Shown: piece by piece, positions 1 to 7,556 of the stretch
Numbering within the stretch: the first letter of the stretch is position 1
Layout: each line of letters begins with the position of its first letter
Assembly (NCBI GenBank): GCA_000437495.1
Contig: FR897845.1
Location: 1-13,395 of the forward strand
Reading direction: 5' to 3'
Length of the DNA: 13,395 nt
DNA from: Prevotella sp. CAG:485
Lineage (GTDB): Bacteria; Bacteroidota; Bacteroidia; Bacteroidales; Muribaculaceae
Made by a program: the position numbers and the translations under genes
Notes under the pieces: model-generated
Told to the model about the DNA's origin: nothing
The model's database searches: none
The model's input: the letters and a program-made list of their open reading frames with translations, nothing else

Positions 1-22
1 TCGGCTTTTTTCGGACGGATAC
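1..22. repeat. Left copy of a 22-bp inverted repeat at the window ends
   Basis: Positions 1-22 are the exact reverse complement of 13369-13390. Read outward from the window, both copies begin GTATCCGTCCG, followed by six A and then GCCGA. The next bases differ, so the match is exactly 22 bp on the visible sequence. It may be the terminus of an insertion sequence or an invertible-DNA repeat; no recombinase or transposase gene lies inside the window to decide. Confidence 0.85.
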
Positions 23-110
23 GCTAAACATACCGGATAACAGTCTCCGCAGACGCTCTACAGCGCTCCTAAGAGATAGAAAAGTCCTCCCTCTCAGTAT
101 AGAAAAGTGT

Positions 111-1271
111 CTATGATAGAGAGCGGAAGATGCGGGAAAGGCCGTCGAGGAGGAGGGAGAGGGGACAGGCGTAGTTGATGCGGATGAAGGAGGGGTCGCC
201 GTACATGCGGCCGGAATTGATCCATACATGGCCGCGTTCTTTGCAGCGCTGCTCTACTTCATCGGCTGTAAGATCCAGTGATGAGATATCTGCCCAGGCC
301 AGATAGGTTGACTGGCTGTTGGAAAGATTCAGTTGCGGCAGGCGGGTGCCAAGCTCTCTGCGCAGGGTGAGGTAATTGTTGTAAAGATACTCATTTAAGG
401 CGTCTAACCACTCGCCTCCCTCGTTGTATGCAGCCTGCAAAGCCACTATGCCGAAAGGATTCATCAGGTTGGCCTCCATGGTCTGTATGCGTTGTTGTAT
501 CTTGCTCCGCAGGTCAGCCCGGTGAGTGATGATGTTCGACACTAACAGTCCGGCTATGTTGAACCCTTTAGTGGGTGAGCAGCATGTAACACAGTCGGCG
601 TCAACGGTGGCAAAAGGCGTATAGGAGAAGCCCGGATGAACTATTTCGCAGTGAATCTCATCACTGACCACAATAACGCCGTGGCGTTTGCTTATCTCGC
701 TGACCCGCTGCAACTCCTCACGGGTCCATACCCTGCCCGTTGGATTATGAGGATTACAAAGCAGCAAAACACGGTTCTCGGGCTTTGCGGCCAATCTCTC
801 CAGGCCGTCAAAGTCAATTTCAAAATAATAACCTGTCTCCGTTTCACGGCGCAAAAGCGGGTTGAGAGCCATTTTGCGGCCGTTGTTCTCTACCATTGAG
901 AAGAAACAGTTGTAAGCCGGAGTTTGAAAGATAACGCCATCGCCGGGGTTGGTGAGAGCATTTACCAAAATGCCCAGAGCCGGCACGATGCCGGGAATAT
1001 ATGTTATATCTTCGGGGGAGGCAATAGACCATCCGTGGCGCTTTTCAAACCAGTTTATCACGGCCTCATAATAACTGTCGGGAACATGCACATAGCCATA
1101 GACGCCCTCGGCGGCACGCCTTTTCACAGCCTCAATAATGGCGGGAGCTGTTTTGAAATCCATATCAGCCACCCACATAGGCAGCATGGAAGCATCATCA
1201 CAACGGTCCCATTTCACGCTACCGGTGCCGCGCCGGTTCACTATCTCATCAAAATCAAACGGAGTATTCAT
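111..1271 (-). CDS. MalY/PatB family PLP-dependent C-S lyase / aminotransferase
   Basis: A 386-residue fold-type I PLP enzyme of the MalY/PatB family, whose members are mostly cystathionine beta-lyases or cysteine-S-conjugate lyases that release a thiol or homocysteine, pyruvate and ammonia in the cytoplasm. Visible hallmarks are an N-terminal FDEIVNRRGTGSVKWD segment (residues 6-21), MLPMWVADMDF near 29-39, CNPHNPTGR at 172-180, SDEIH at 203-207 with the PLP-contacting Asp204, the Schiff-base lysine Lys235 in SPTKGFNIAG, and a substrate-carboxylate Arg364 in FIRINYACP. The length is normal for the family. The ATG at 1271 is chosen because the family N-terminus begins just there and a TACCTTTG -7 box lies at 1290-1297; the longer frame to 1292 would start at a TTG inside that promoter. 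It is monocistronic or read through from the GNAT gene 73 nt upstream. The exact substrate cannot be told from sequence. Confidence 0.9.
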   Translation of the reverse strand: MNTPFDFDEIVNRRGTGSVKWDRCDDASMLPMWVADMDFKTAPAIIEAVKRRAAEGVYGYVHVPDSYYEAVINWFEKRHGWSIASPEDITYIPGIVPALGILVNALTNPGDGVIFQTPAYNCFFSMVENNGRKMALNPLLRRETETGYYFEIDFDGLERLAAKPENRVLLLCNPHNPTGRVWTREELQRVSEISKRHGVIVVSDEIHCEIVHPGFSYTPFATVDADCVTCCSPTKGFNIAGLLVSNIITHRADLRSKIQQRIQTMEANLMNPFGIVALQAAYNEGGEWLDALNEYLYNNYLTLRRELGTRLPQLNLSNSQSTYLAWADISSLDLTADEVEQRCKERGHVWINSGRMYGDPSFIRINYACPLSLLLDGLSRIFRSLS

Positions 1272-1289
1272 GATAGAAGAAACTTTCTG

Positions 1290-1297
1290 CAAAGGTA
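1290..1297 (-). promoter_or_regulatory. -7 promoter box of the MalY-type gene
   Basis: TACCTTTG on the minus strand matches the Bacteroidota -7 consensus TAnnTTTG exactly. It would place transcription start a few bases downstream, giving a leader of about 12 nt before the ATG at 1271. The -33 element is weak (a TCTG about 19 nt upstream). Confidence 0.6.
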
Positions 1298-1344
1298 CAA
1301 ATTTTTCGCCACGCCTCAGACAGTTGCCGGACTAATATTCCACC

Positions 1345-1827
1345 TCATTCATCAAGCTGATAAGCCAGTCGCGGCGAGCCGTCGCTTAGGGTTATCTCGC
1401 CGCAATATCTAAAACCATGCCTGAGCAGCAGCCTTTGCATTGTCTTGTTTTGCGCGTGCGTATCGGCCCTTAGCGTAAGTCCATAGCGGGAAGCGAAGCT
1501 GATAATTGCAGGAAAGATATGTAAGCCGGCAATGCGAGCGGCAGCGCGGTGAATGGTGAGATAGGGGCCTTCAGAGGGCCATTCTCCGCGTATCTGAGCG
1601 TAAGTGGGCTCCAGGACATGTTGCAGACAGAAATAGCCTGAAACGCATCCCTGAGCCTCAATTATGTACCCTTCGCCACGACTGATATCGCGCAGTATTA
1701 CCTCATGGGACGGATAACCGTTGACCCACTGCTGCGTATTTCCCTCGGCTCGCATCCGCTCACGAGCCGCTGCAAATACCTCATCGGTAAATTGCAGGTC
1801 ATCAGGTGTGGCTAATCTGATTTTCAT
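1345..1827 (-). CDS. GNAT family N-acetyltransferase
   Basis: A 160-residue single-domain GNAT protein that would transfer an acetyl group from acetyl-CoA to an amine. It opens with the usual beta-1 MKIRLATPDDL. The cofactor-binding core is recognisable at 88-112 (GPYLTIHRAAARIAG, then HIFPAIISFA), followed by LRADTHAQNKTMQRLL at 119-134 and HGFRYCGEITLSDGSPRLAY at 137-156, the typical GNAT C-terminal block. The start ATG is followed directly by beta-1, so no extension is needed. It lies downstream of the WG-repeat gene, separated by a possible terminator, and upstream of the MalY-type gene on the same strand; no clear TAnnTTTG box was found for it. The acceptor substrate is unknown. Confidence 0.85.
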   Translation of the reverse strand: MKIRLATPDDLQFTDEVFAAARERMRAEGNTQQWVNGYPSHEVILRDISRGEGYIIEAQGCVSGYFCLQHVLEPTYAQIRGEWPSEGPYLTIHRAAARIAGLHIFPAIISFASRYGLTLRADTHAQNKTMQRLLLRHGFRYCGEITLSDGSPRLAYQLDE

Positions 1828-1835
1828 GGTGCTTC

Positions 1836-1883
1836 AAAAAAATTTCGGCTCTGCAAATAAGTCACTAACCTCATTGCGGAGCC
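1836..1883 (-). terminator. Probable terminator after the WG-repeat gene
   Basis: Arms at 1847-1856 and 1874-1883 form a 10-bp stem with one mismatch on the minus strand (a G-T wobble on the plus strand) and a 17-nt loop. On the minus strand a run of seven T follows about 4 nt after the stem. It sits between the WG-repeat gene and the GNAT gene. The large loop and offset T run keep confidence moderate. Confidence 0.5.
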
Positions 1884-1911
1884 GTCTTTATTCATTTCAG
1901 TTGATAACTTC

Positions 1912-3090
1912 TCAGCCTACCAGTTCTGTGATATTGTAGCGGGCCACATTGCGTTTCACCACCTGTCCCTGACGGTTGATTAACATCCACACACCGCCCT
2001 TTTTAACAAGCGCTGTCGGTCCGTTAAACTCCGAGACTCTGGTGTAGATGGCGGGAATCACCAAACGACCTTCACTATTGACGTAACCACATTTATCAGT
2101 CGTCGGGCTCATGTAGGGATGCAAGTCGTCGACATCGCCGTAAGTATAGCCTTTCTGCTGAAGTTTGCCCTTGAGTCGGCCGGTGCTGTCGAAGTAATAC
2201 TCCCTCATGTCATTTATGCCGTCGTACATTGCAATTGTACCCTTGCTGCCAATGGCGGCATTGCTATATGCAAAAGGAATCACCGTTTTGCCGTTTGCAT
2301 CCACAGCGCCCCATTTACCATCCTTGCAGACTATGCCAACGCCGTTAACAGCATACATAGGCAACGGGTCTGCACCATCTTCGCCCCAATATTCGTCATA
2401 ATCGTAGATGAAGGGTACCATGACTTTGCCTTTCATGTCGATATATCCGGCTTTGCCGTTTTTCACGGCTGCTATCCAGCCATTGGTCGGAGTTCCGATG
2501 CAGTCATAGATGAAGTCCACAACTGTCTCGCCCTTGCGGTTGACAATGCCGCACATTGTGCCGTTTTTGTAAGCAATCACATTCTCGCCGGCAGCCTGGT
2601 TGAACGAGATTCCCTCAGTATTGGGAATAAGCACCTTGCCGTTGACGTCCATAAGGCCGCTTTTGGAATATTCTGTTCCTACCTGGAAGAAAATCAGGTC
2701 CTCGCCAATGGGAGTTGTCTGCGTGTTGGGGAAGTTGCGAATAAGGGAACCGTCGAAGTTCACCCATTTGCTGCTTTGCTGCTGAGGCACAATGAGGAAG
2801 TAACCCTTGGTGGATTTGCCGAGGGTGAGAGATTCGCTGAACTTGGGTGTGATTAAATTACCCAAGCTGTCGAGAATGCCGTATTTCAAATTGTCGAAGC
2901 TTCTGCCGTATGCAGCCAGATAATATCCCTTTACGCCGCCAATCTCAGAAATGAAATAAGGGACGGACACCGTAGAGGTGGCTTTGGCTTTAGCTCTTTT
3001 CTTGGCCGGACGGGCTGCAGAAACCGCCGAGCCTACACCCAAGATGCATATTAACGCAATAAGGATGCTTTTTGCTTGTAAATGTTTCAT
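1912..3090 (-). CDS. Secreted WG-repeat protein
   Basis: A 392-residue protein with a signal peptide: MKHLQAKS, a hydrophobic core ILIALICILGVGSAVSA (residues 9-25), and a likely signal peptidase I site after SAVSA, followed by a basic stretch ARPAKKRAKAKA. The mature part is built of about seven WG-type beta repeats of the pattern (K/G)xGxx(D/N)xxGxx(V/L)IPxxY: near 69-84, 143-156, 179-195, 213-229, 259-275, 333-349 and 366-380 (for example KWGAVDANGKTVIPFAY). WG repeats occur in many bacterial surface and periplasmic proteins, probably as binding scaffolds; no enzymatic motif is visible. The ATG at 3090 is preferred over a TTG at 3129 because the signal peptide starts there. The gene appears monocistronic. 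Molecular role unknown. Confidence 0.85.
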   Translation of the reverse strand: MKHLQAKSILIALICILGVGSAVSAARPAKKRAKAKATSTVSVPYFISEIGGVKGYYLAAYGRSFDNLKYGILDSLGNLITPKFSESLTLGKSTKGYFLIVPQQQSSKWVNFDGSLIRNFPNTQTTPIGEDLIFFQVGTEYSKSGLMDVNGKVLIPNTEGISFNQAAGENVIAYKNGTMCGIVNRKGETVVDFIYDCIGTPTNGWIAAVKNGKAGYIDMKGKVMVPFIYDYDEYWGEDGADPLPMYAVNGVGIVCKDGKWGAVDANGKTVIPFAYSNAAIGSKGTIAMYDGINDMREYYFDSTGRLKGKLQQKGYTYGDVDDLHPYMSPTTDKCGYVNSEGRLVIPAIYTRVSEFNGPTALVKKGGVWMLINRQGQVVKRNVARYNITELVG

Positions 3091-3126
3091 GATGATGTTG
3101 TTGTTTGTGAAGAAGAGGTTGTAGAA

Positions 3127-3134
3127 CAAATATC
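3127..3134 (-). promoter_or_regulatory. Possible -7 box of the WG-repeat gene
   Basis: GATATTTG on the minus strand differs from TAnnTTTG at one base and would give a leader of about 30 nt. No convincing -33 TTG is found at the right distance, so this is a weak call. Confidence 0.3.
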
Positions 3135-3370
3135 TGAAGTAACTGCAAGGAAATCTTGAACCGGTTGCTGTGAGACTTTTTACTCCGTCGGGAAAGAGCT
3201 TACAGGCAAGAATGAGCTAATGATAACGCCAATAGGCTCAAAGATTATAGTTCAAGCTTTACTGCTCCCTATCGATGCCGTTTACAGACACATCATCCGG
3301 CACCTTGACCGACACATTGACCGGAACCAACAGTTACTTATCACAGTTTCAAGTCTATGAGACCTGATAA
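3135..3370. other. Intergenic stretch without a convincing gene
   Basis: About 236 bases between the WG-repeat gene promoter region and the tRNA terminator. Short open frames exist on both strands (a 30-codon one on plus at 3275-3367 and a TTG-initiated one on minus ending near 3256), created by a locally repetitive tract containing ACCGACACATTGACC. Neither has a promoter or a recognisable family, so no gene is called. Confidence 0.5.
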
Positions 3371-3404
3371 AAACAAAAAACCCGATCAGGAGACCCTGAC
3401 CGGG
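3371..3404 (-). terminator. Rho-independent terminator of the tRNA operon
   Basis: On the minus strand CCCGGTCAGG and CCTGATCGGG form a 10-bp stem (one G-U pair) with a 4-nt loop, followed by TTTTTTGTTTTT. It lies 10 nt past the tRNA-Leu 3' end, as expected for the end of the tRNA transcript. Confidence 0.9.
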
Positions 3405-3413
3405 TAAATTGAG

Positions 3414-3497
3414 TGTCCAGAATGAGAGTCGAACTCACACGGGATATCATCCCACTACCCCCTCAAAGTAGCGCGTCTACCATTCCGCCACCTGGAC
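3414..3497 (-). tRNA. tRNA-Leu (GAG)
   Basis: An 84-nt tRNA with the long variable arm of class II tRNAs. The acceptor stem GTCCAGG pairs with TCTGGAC (one G-U), the discriminator is A, and the anticodon stem CTACT/GGTAG encloses TTGAGGG, giving anticodon GAG, which reads CUC (and CUU by wobble) leucine codons. The T-arm is GTGAG-TTCGACT-CTCAT. CCA is not encoded. It is the last gene of a three-tRNA transcript. Confidence 0.95.
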
Positions 3498-3505
3498 AAA
3501 AAAAG

Positions 3506-3578
<73 letters not shown>

Positions 3579-3638
3579 GAATTAAGATTCATCTTTCAAC
3601 TACCGGCATGCCATGAGAGCCGATAAAGAGAATCATGG

Positions 3639-3711
<73 letters not shown>

Positions 3712-3762
3712 ATTTTCGCTTTCGCGATTCAGAATGTCATTGTTCTTTCTCGTTTGCGAGTG

Positions 3763-3794
3763 CAAAGTTACAACTAATTTTTTATTCCCGCAAG
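3763..3794 (-). promoter_or_regulatory. Promoter of the tRNA operon
   Basis: On the minus strand CTTG, a 20-nt spacer and TAACTTTG give a textbook Bacteroidota -33/-7 promoter. Immediately upstream (3805-3826) is a tract of alternating A and T runs that resembles an UP element, in keeping with a strong stable-RNA promoter. Confidence 0.8.
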
Positions 3795-3868
3795 TGTTTT
3801 GACCAAAAATTTTTTAAAAATTTTTATCTCAACCGCTAACTCGCTGAGTATCAGCTTATTAGCATTTA

Positions 3869-4774
3869 TCATTTATTGAGCATCCAGATCCATGCTCCGG
3901 GATACTCCACAATGAAATCGGTGGTGTGAAGCAGTTTCAGCAAATTCTCACGGCCCGTGGGTTGTGTGGTTACACGATAGGTTTTGCCGTAAGGTGAGAT
4001 GCTGAGTCTATACTGAGAGTCGGCATGCTGGTTCAGGAACATCTGTGCCTGGCTCTCAACATTAAACACTGCTACAACGAGTACGCCTTCCTGAGCATTG
4101 CTCACAGCCTTGGTCGCTGTCGCCTCTTTGGCAGCAGGAGCCTTGGCGGAAGGCATGGGAAGCACAGACGCGTAGTCTATGCCGGTGGTCATGGTGCCGT
4201 TACCGTTCAGCGACAGGGTCCATATCAATATGCCGAAGGCCGTTACCAAAGGCAAGATGATGCCGGCGGCTACGCGCGTGGCATATTTGCTTATGCGCAG
4301 ATGATAATAGCGTTTATCTGCCACAGGTGCCGCTTGGGCTTCTGCCTTATCACTCTCATGACCCGGTATTGCAACCGTACGTAAACCCATGGCGTCGCTC
4401 TGTTGCTGGGCAGTGAGTGCCGGGTCGAAGATTAACCGACCGTCGTCGCTGCGCCGTAACGTGCCTATACGCCCGAGCGATACCTCGCCATCAGCCTCAA
4501 GGTGTTGTTTCATGCGGTCAATGCCCTTGTCCATCAGGGCGCAGGCTTCTTCATAGCTGATACACAGGCGGCGTGCTATGCTGGTGGCCAGCAGACCGTC
4601 GTTGTTTACTATGGCGCCATTGAAGCAGACCTCGCGTGTGGGAGCCTCTATCCTACCCCATTCTTCGTTTATGCACGCATGGCGCTCAGTGGCGATAAGG
4701 GCTCCCAACCGGGGCATTATCACGCACGAGTGCTGACGCAGTAAATAACGGATATGAAGTATTATATCTTCCAC
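3869..4774 (-). CDS. HU-CCDC81 and SPOR domain membrane protein
   Basis: A 301-residue protein with the architecture of Bacteroidota HU-CCDC81/SPOR proteins. Residues 1-110 form an HU-like domain (MEDIILHIRYLLRQHSCVIM, then PRLGALIA near 21-28, CFNGAIVNNDGLLATSIAR at 50-68). A single transmembrane helix lies at about 166-188, an Ala/Lys-rich linker at 205-228, and a C-terminal SPOR-like domain from about 230 (VLVVAVFNVESQAQMFL) to the end. SPOR domains bind denuded septal peptidoglycan, so a cell-division or envelope role with the HU part in the cytoplasm is likely. The start is GTG at 4774: homologues begin at this HU helix, and a promoter lies at 4795-4826. An in-frame ATG at 4849 would be upstream of that promoter and would add an unrelated proline-rich extension. 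Transcribed alone. Confidence 0.85.
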   Translation of the reverse strand: MEDIILHIRYLLRQHSCVIMPRLGALIATERHACINEEWGRIEAPTREVCFNGAIVNNDGLLATSIARRLCISYEEACALMDKGIDRMKQHLEADGEVSLGRIGTLRRSDDGRLIFDPALTAQQQSDAMGLRTVAIPGHESDKAEAQAAPVADKRYYHLRISKYATRVAAGIILPLVTAFGILIWTLSLNGNGTMTTGIDYASVLPMPSAKAPAAKEATATKAVSNAQEGVLVVAVFNVESQAQMFLNQHADSQYRLSISPYGKTYRVTTQPTGRENLLKLLHTTDFIVEYPGAWIWMLNK

Positions 4775-4794
4775 TTTCTTTGGCTTGGTGAATG

Positions 4795-4826
4795 CAAAGG
4801 TAGTCAAAAAAGGCGGTTCATCAAAA
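4795..4826 (-). promoter_or_regulatory. Promoter of the HU-CCDC81/SPOR gene
   Basis: On the minus strand TTTG, a 19-nt spacer and TACCTTTG form a near-ideal Bacteroidota promoter. Transcription would start about 10-15 nt before the GTG at 4774, which decides the start codon. Confidence 0.75.
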
Positions 4827-4942
4827 TGCCCGAGGCCCATTTTAGGCACTTACGGATGTAGATAAATCACCGAAGACTTTTATTGATAGGGGGTTGGGGA
4901 TGACGAAAAAATATTTATAAAATTTGAGTACCGCAGAAATCG

Positions 4943-4980
4943 CTCTTTGCGCAAAAAGGGACAAAAGCGGCGCCAAAGAG
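4943..4980. repeat. Imperfect inverted repeat in an intergenic region
   Basis: CTCTTTGCGC at 4943-4952 and GCGCCAAAGAG at 4970-4980 are inverted copies with one extra base in the right arm, spaced by 17 nt. The rest of 4827-5004 holds no gene that I can support. Confidence 0.5.
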
Positions 4981-5004
4981 GTAATAACATAGGGTCAATT
5001 AGAG

Positions 5005-5044
5005 AAGAAACACCTGCGGAAGGGCATTTCCGCAGGTGTTTCTT
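5005..5044 (-). terminator. Strong hairpin terminator of dsbD
   Basis: Arms 5005-5021 and 5028-5044 form a perfect 17-bp stem with a 6-nt loop. On the minus strand the stem core CACCTGCGG is followed by TTTCTTCT, so the T tract is partly inside the stem. It lies about 50 nt after the DsbD stop codon. The A and T tracts are symmetrical, so it could act in both directions. Confidence 0.85.
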
Positions 5045-5093
5045 GATTATGCAACTACTTATCTATGCGGCAATTAGATGCCGATGGCAGCAG

Positions 5094-7136
5094 TTATTTC
5101 TTAACCTTGTCGAAGTTGTCGAGGCCACGCTGCAGGAAGTCGAGGAAGTCGGAGGCCGACTCATTGAATCCGTAGGGAGCCTCAAGGGGATGACCCTGAG
5201 GATCGAGTATCACATAATAAGGCTGAGCGTTGGCACCGAATTTTGTGCGCTGCAGGTAACTCCATTTGTCGCCTACGGTGCGGAGGGTGCGTTTCTGACC
5301 ATCTGACTCAGTAACCGTCATCGGCTCCGGCAGAGCCTGTTTTTCATCCACCATCAGGGTAACGAGAATGAAGTCTTGGTCAATAACCGATTTCACGCGC
5401 GGGTCAGTCCATACAGACGCCTCCATTTTGCGGCAGTTTACACAACCGTGTCCGGAAAAGTCAATCAGCACCGGTTTGTTCTGCTCACGCGCCATTGTCA
5501 GAGCCTCGTCGAAATTATCAGTTTTGGCATGGACATCGCCTTCGTAGAGCGAGAAATCCTGCGTATGAGCCGGCGGAGCGAAGGCACTTATGCTCTTGAG
5601 AGGAGCGCCCCATAGACCGGGAATCATGTAAACGGCAAAAGCCAGGGAGATGCAGGCAAGCATGAATCGGGGAATGCCGATGCGTTCCACTTTGCTGTCG
5701 TGCGGGAAGGTGAGCTTTCCAAGCAGATAGACACCAAGCAGACCGAAAATAACAATCCAGAGGGCCAGGAACACCTCGCGGTCAAGGATTCGCCATCCGT
5801 ATGCCAAATCGGCAACCGACAGGAACTTAAGGGCCAGAGCCAGCTCAAGGAAGCCGAGAACGACTTTGACGGTATTGAGCCAACCGCCGCTCTTGGGCAT
5901 CGACTTCAGAACCGAGGGGAAGAGGGCAAACAGGGTGAAGGGTAATGCCAACGCCAGCGAGAAGCCAAACATGCCCACTGCCGGCGAGAGGAAGTTGCTT
6001 GTTGCGGCAGCCTCCACAAGCAGCGTGCCGATGATGGGACCTGTGCAGCTGAACGATACCAACACCAGGGTAAAGGCCATGAAGAAGAGCGACAGATAGC
6101 CGGTGGTGGAATCAACCTTTGCATCCATCTTGTTAGTCCAGGAGGCCGGCAATGTCAGCTCGAAGCCGCCCATAAAGGAGATGGCAAACAGCACCAACAG
6201 AGCGAAGAAGATGATGTTGAAGATGGCACTCGTGGCCAGATTGTTCAGAGCCGAGGCCCCGAAAATAGCAGTGATAATCAGTCCGAGCCCCACATAAATC
6301 ACCACGATGCCGGTGCCATAGAGAGCGGCCTGACCGACAGCGCGTTTCTTGCCACCGTTTTTCTTTTTCAGGAAGAAGCTGACAGTCATGGGAATCATGG
6401 GCCAGACACATGGCGTAACGAGTGCCACCAGTCCGCCGAGGAAGCCGGCAATGAAGATGTAGAGCAAACTGCGGCCCTGAGTGGCGCCGTCTTCGCCGAA
6501 CTGCTTGAACTCACTCTCCACATTCTGCCAGTATGAGGTCTGCATAGCCGACACATTTGAATTGTCAGCCTCAGGCAGCAACGTCTCATCGGCATGAAGC
6601 GAATCGACCATATCTGTCAGAGCCTCGGTCTTTTCCTCTTCAGCAGCCTCTTTAGCATCATCCTTGGCAGCCATCTTGGCAGTGGCCGTCAGTTTGGCCG
6701 CATGATGCACAGGGAAGCAGCCGCCATCGTTGCAAACCTGCCCGTTGACCTCAACGTCGACTGAAATTTTTTCGGCCGTAGGTTTCAGCTTCTGGGTAAA
6801 GCTCACCGAGCCGGAGAAATAGTGTTCGTCCTGCTCGAATATGTCGTTGTAGGCTTTTGTGTACTTTTTATTAGCCACCGGGGCACCGACCAGTTTGGCT
6901 CCTTTCAGGTTGTCGAACCTGAAGGTAATGGGCACGCCACCGGGCTGAGGGTTTGAGGGTGCATAGAGGTGATAGCCCGACGCAACCTGGGCTGTGATGA
7001 CAACGGCCGGATTCTCGGTGTTCTGACCTGTAACTTTCACCGACCACTGCACGGGAGCCGCACTGCCCAACAGAGGCAGAAACATCAGCATGAGAATCAA
7101 TGCTGACCTTATGCGACGCGATATTAAGGCTGTCAT
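5094..7136 (-). CDS. dsbD: DsbD-family thiol:disulfide interchange protein
   Basis: A 680-residue inner-membrane protein that passes reducing power from cytoplasmic thioredoxin to periplasmic proteins. It has a signal peptide (residues 1-26, cleavage near GSAA). The N-terminal DsbD-alpha immunoglobulin-like domain (about 28-155) has the cysteine pair C135 and C140 in VCNDGGCFP. An Asp/Glu/Lys-rich linker covers 156-190. The transmembrane DsbD-beta domain (about 222-510) has the redox cysteines C243 in LVTPCVWPMIPM and C364 in SFSCTGPIIG. The C-terminal thioredoxin domain (about 525-680) has the CxxC motif C565-V-N-C568 in FSGHGCVNCRKME. All six catalytic cysteines are present, so it should be active. 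The ATG at 7136 begins the signal peptide; the frame to 7202 adds only Asn/Thr/Lys-rich residues. It is followed by a strong terminator and is probably monocistronic. Confidence 0.93.
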   Translation of the reverse strand: MTALISRRIRSALILMLMFLPLLGSAAPVQWSVKVTGQNTENPAVVITAQVASGYHLYAPSNPQPGGVPITFRFDNLKGAKLVGAPVANKKYTKAYNDIFEQDEHYFSGSVSFTQKLKPTAEKISVDVEVNGQVCNDGGCFPVHHAAKLTATAKMAAKDDAKEAAEEEKTEALTDMVDSLHADETLLPEADNSNVSAMQTSYWQNVESEFKQFGEDGATQGRSLLYIFIAGFLGGLVALVTPCVWPMIPMTVSFFLKKKNGGKKRAVGQAALYGTGIVVIYVGLGLIITAIFGASALNNLATSAIFNIIFFALLVLFAISFMGGFELTLPASWTNKMDAKVDSTTGYLSLFFMAFTLVLVSFSCTGPIIGTLLVEAAATSNFLSPAVGMFGFSLALALPFTLFALFPSVLKSMPKSGGWLNTVKVVLGFLELALALKFLSVADLAYGWRILDREVFLALWIVIFGLLGVYLLGKLTFPHDSKVERIGIPRFMLACISLAFAVYMIPGLWGAPLKSISAFAPPAHTQDFSLYEGDVHAKTDNFDEALTMAREQNKPVLIDFSGHGCVNCRKMEASVWTDPRVKSVIDQDFILVTLMVDEKQALPEPMTVTESDGQKRTLRTVGDKWSYLQRTKFGANAQPYYVILDPQGHPLEAPYGFNESASDFLDFLQRGLDNFDKVKK

Positions 7137-7191
7137 AGTCTTATCTGAGGTCTTATTTAGGGTGTTATGATTAGTGTTAGTGTTTTTACTC

Positions 7192-7222
7192 AACAAAGGC
7201 ATTCGGCTTGTTCATTACGCAA
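7192..7222 (-). promoter_or_regulatory. Possible dsbD promoter
   Basis: On the minus strand GTTG, an 18-nt spacer and TGCCTTTG resemble the Bacteroidota promoter with one mismatch in the TA of the -7 box. It would give a leader of about 50 nt. The GTTG lies in the centre of the inverted repeat at 7213-7229. Confidence 0.35.
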
Positions 7223-7229
7223 CGTAATG
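7213..7229. repeat. CATTACG / CGTAATG inverted repeat, possible operator
   Basis: A perfect 7-bp inverted repeat with a 3-nt centre (CAA), 77 nt upstream of the dsbD start and overlapping the putative -33 element. The size and symmetry suit a dimeric repressor or activator site. No regulator gene is nearby. Confidence 0.45.
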
Positions 7230-7326
7230 CGCCAAAGGAGAATTCCCCTGAAGCGGATATATGGTTATACATTATGAATAACGGCCAACAGGGGCTATAT
7301 ATTTTGCGCCGGTTTGGGGCAGAGGT

Positions 7327-7370
7327 ATAAAAACACGAGGTTGATAAGCCCTTTAAGCTTATCAACCTCG
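7327..7370 (-). terminator. Terminator of the rpmB-rpmG-DUF4295 operon
   Basis: Arms 7336-7349 and 7357-7370 form a perfect 14-bp stem (minus strand CGAGGTTGATAAGC) with a 7-nt loop, followed by TGTTTTTAT. It sits 24 nt after the DUF4295 stop codon and separates this operon from dsbD. Confidence 0.92.
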
Positions 7371-7394
7371 CCTGTATGTGATTGTAAAAAATGC

Positions 7395-7544
7395 TTATTT
7401 GAGCGCTTCTTTAACAGCGTCGTTGGGCACCATTTCCTCTTTGAAAACGTAAGCACCTGTTTTGGGCGAACGTTCCATCTTGATAACTTTGCTGAAAGTG
7501 CGGCCTTCACCTTTCTGAAGAGACGCGACGGTTTTTTTTGCCAT
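7395..7544 (-). CDS. DUF4295 family small basic protein
   Basis: A 49-residue protein beginning MAKKTVASLQKGEGRTFSKV and ending NDAVKEALK. This is the small Bacteroidota-specific DUF4295 family, regularly encoded next to rpmB and rpmG and widely suspected to be ribosome-associated; no function is established that I know of. It is Lys/Arg-rich, has no signal peptide or membrane segment, and contains no cysteine. It starts 12 nt after the rpmG stop and is the last gene of the operon, followed by a clear terminator. Its short length makes it easy to miss. Confidence 0.93.
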   Translation of the reverse strand: MAKKTVASLQKGEGRTFSKVIKMERSPKTGAYVFKEEMVPNDAVKEALK

Positions 7545-7556
7545 TTCTTAGGGTGC

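Noticed and set aside
76..108. 10-bp direct repeat ATAGAAAAGT at 76-85 and 99-108 downstream of the MalY-type gene
   Set aside because: Two short AT-rich copies only; no array, no hairpin and no known role.
2119..2856. A 245-codon plus-strand frame opposite the WG-repeat gene
   Set aside because: The minus-strand frame has a signal peptide and periodic WG repeats; the plus-strand frame is its mirror, without a promoter or recognisable domain.
3256..3367. Short frames on both strands in the WG-gene/tRNA gap, one on minus reading VPVNVSVKVPDDVSVNG
   Set aside because: They arise from a small locally repetitive tract, have no ATG (minus) or promoter, and resemble no family I recognise. A decayed lipoprotein tail is possible but unsupported.
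7295..7510. A 71-codon minus-strand frame in the region of the small DUF4295 gene
   Set aside because: It is in a different frame from the DUF4295 coding sequence, runs through the operon terminator, and has no family resemblance.
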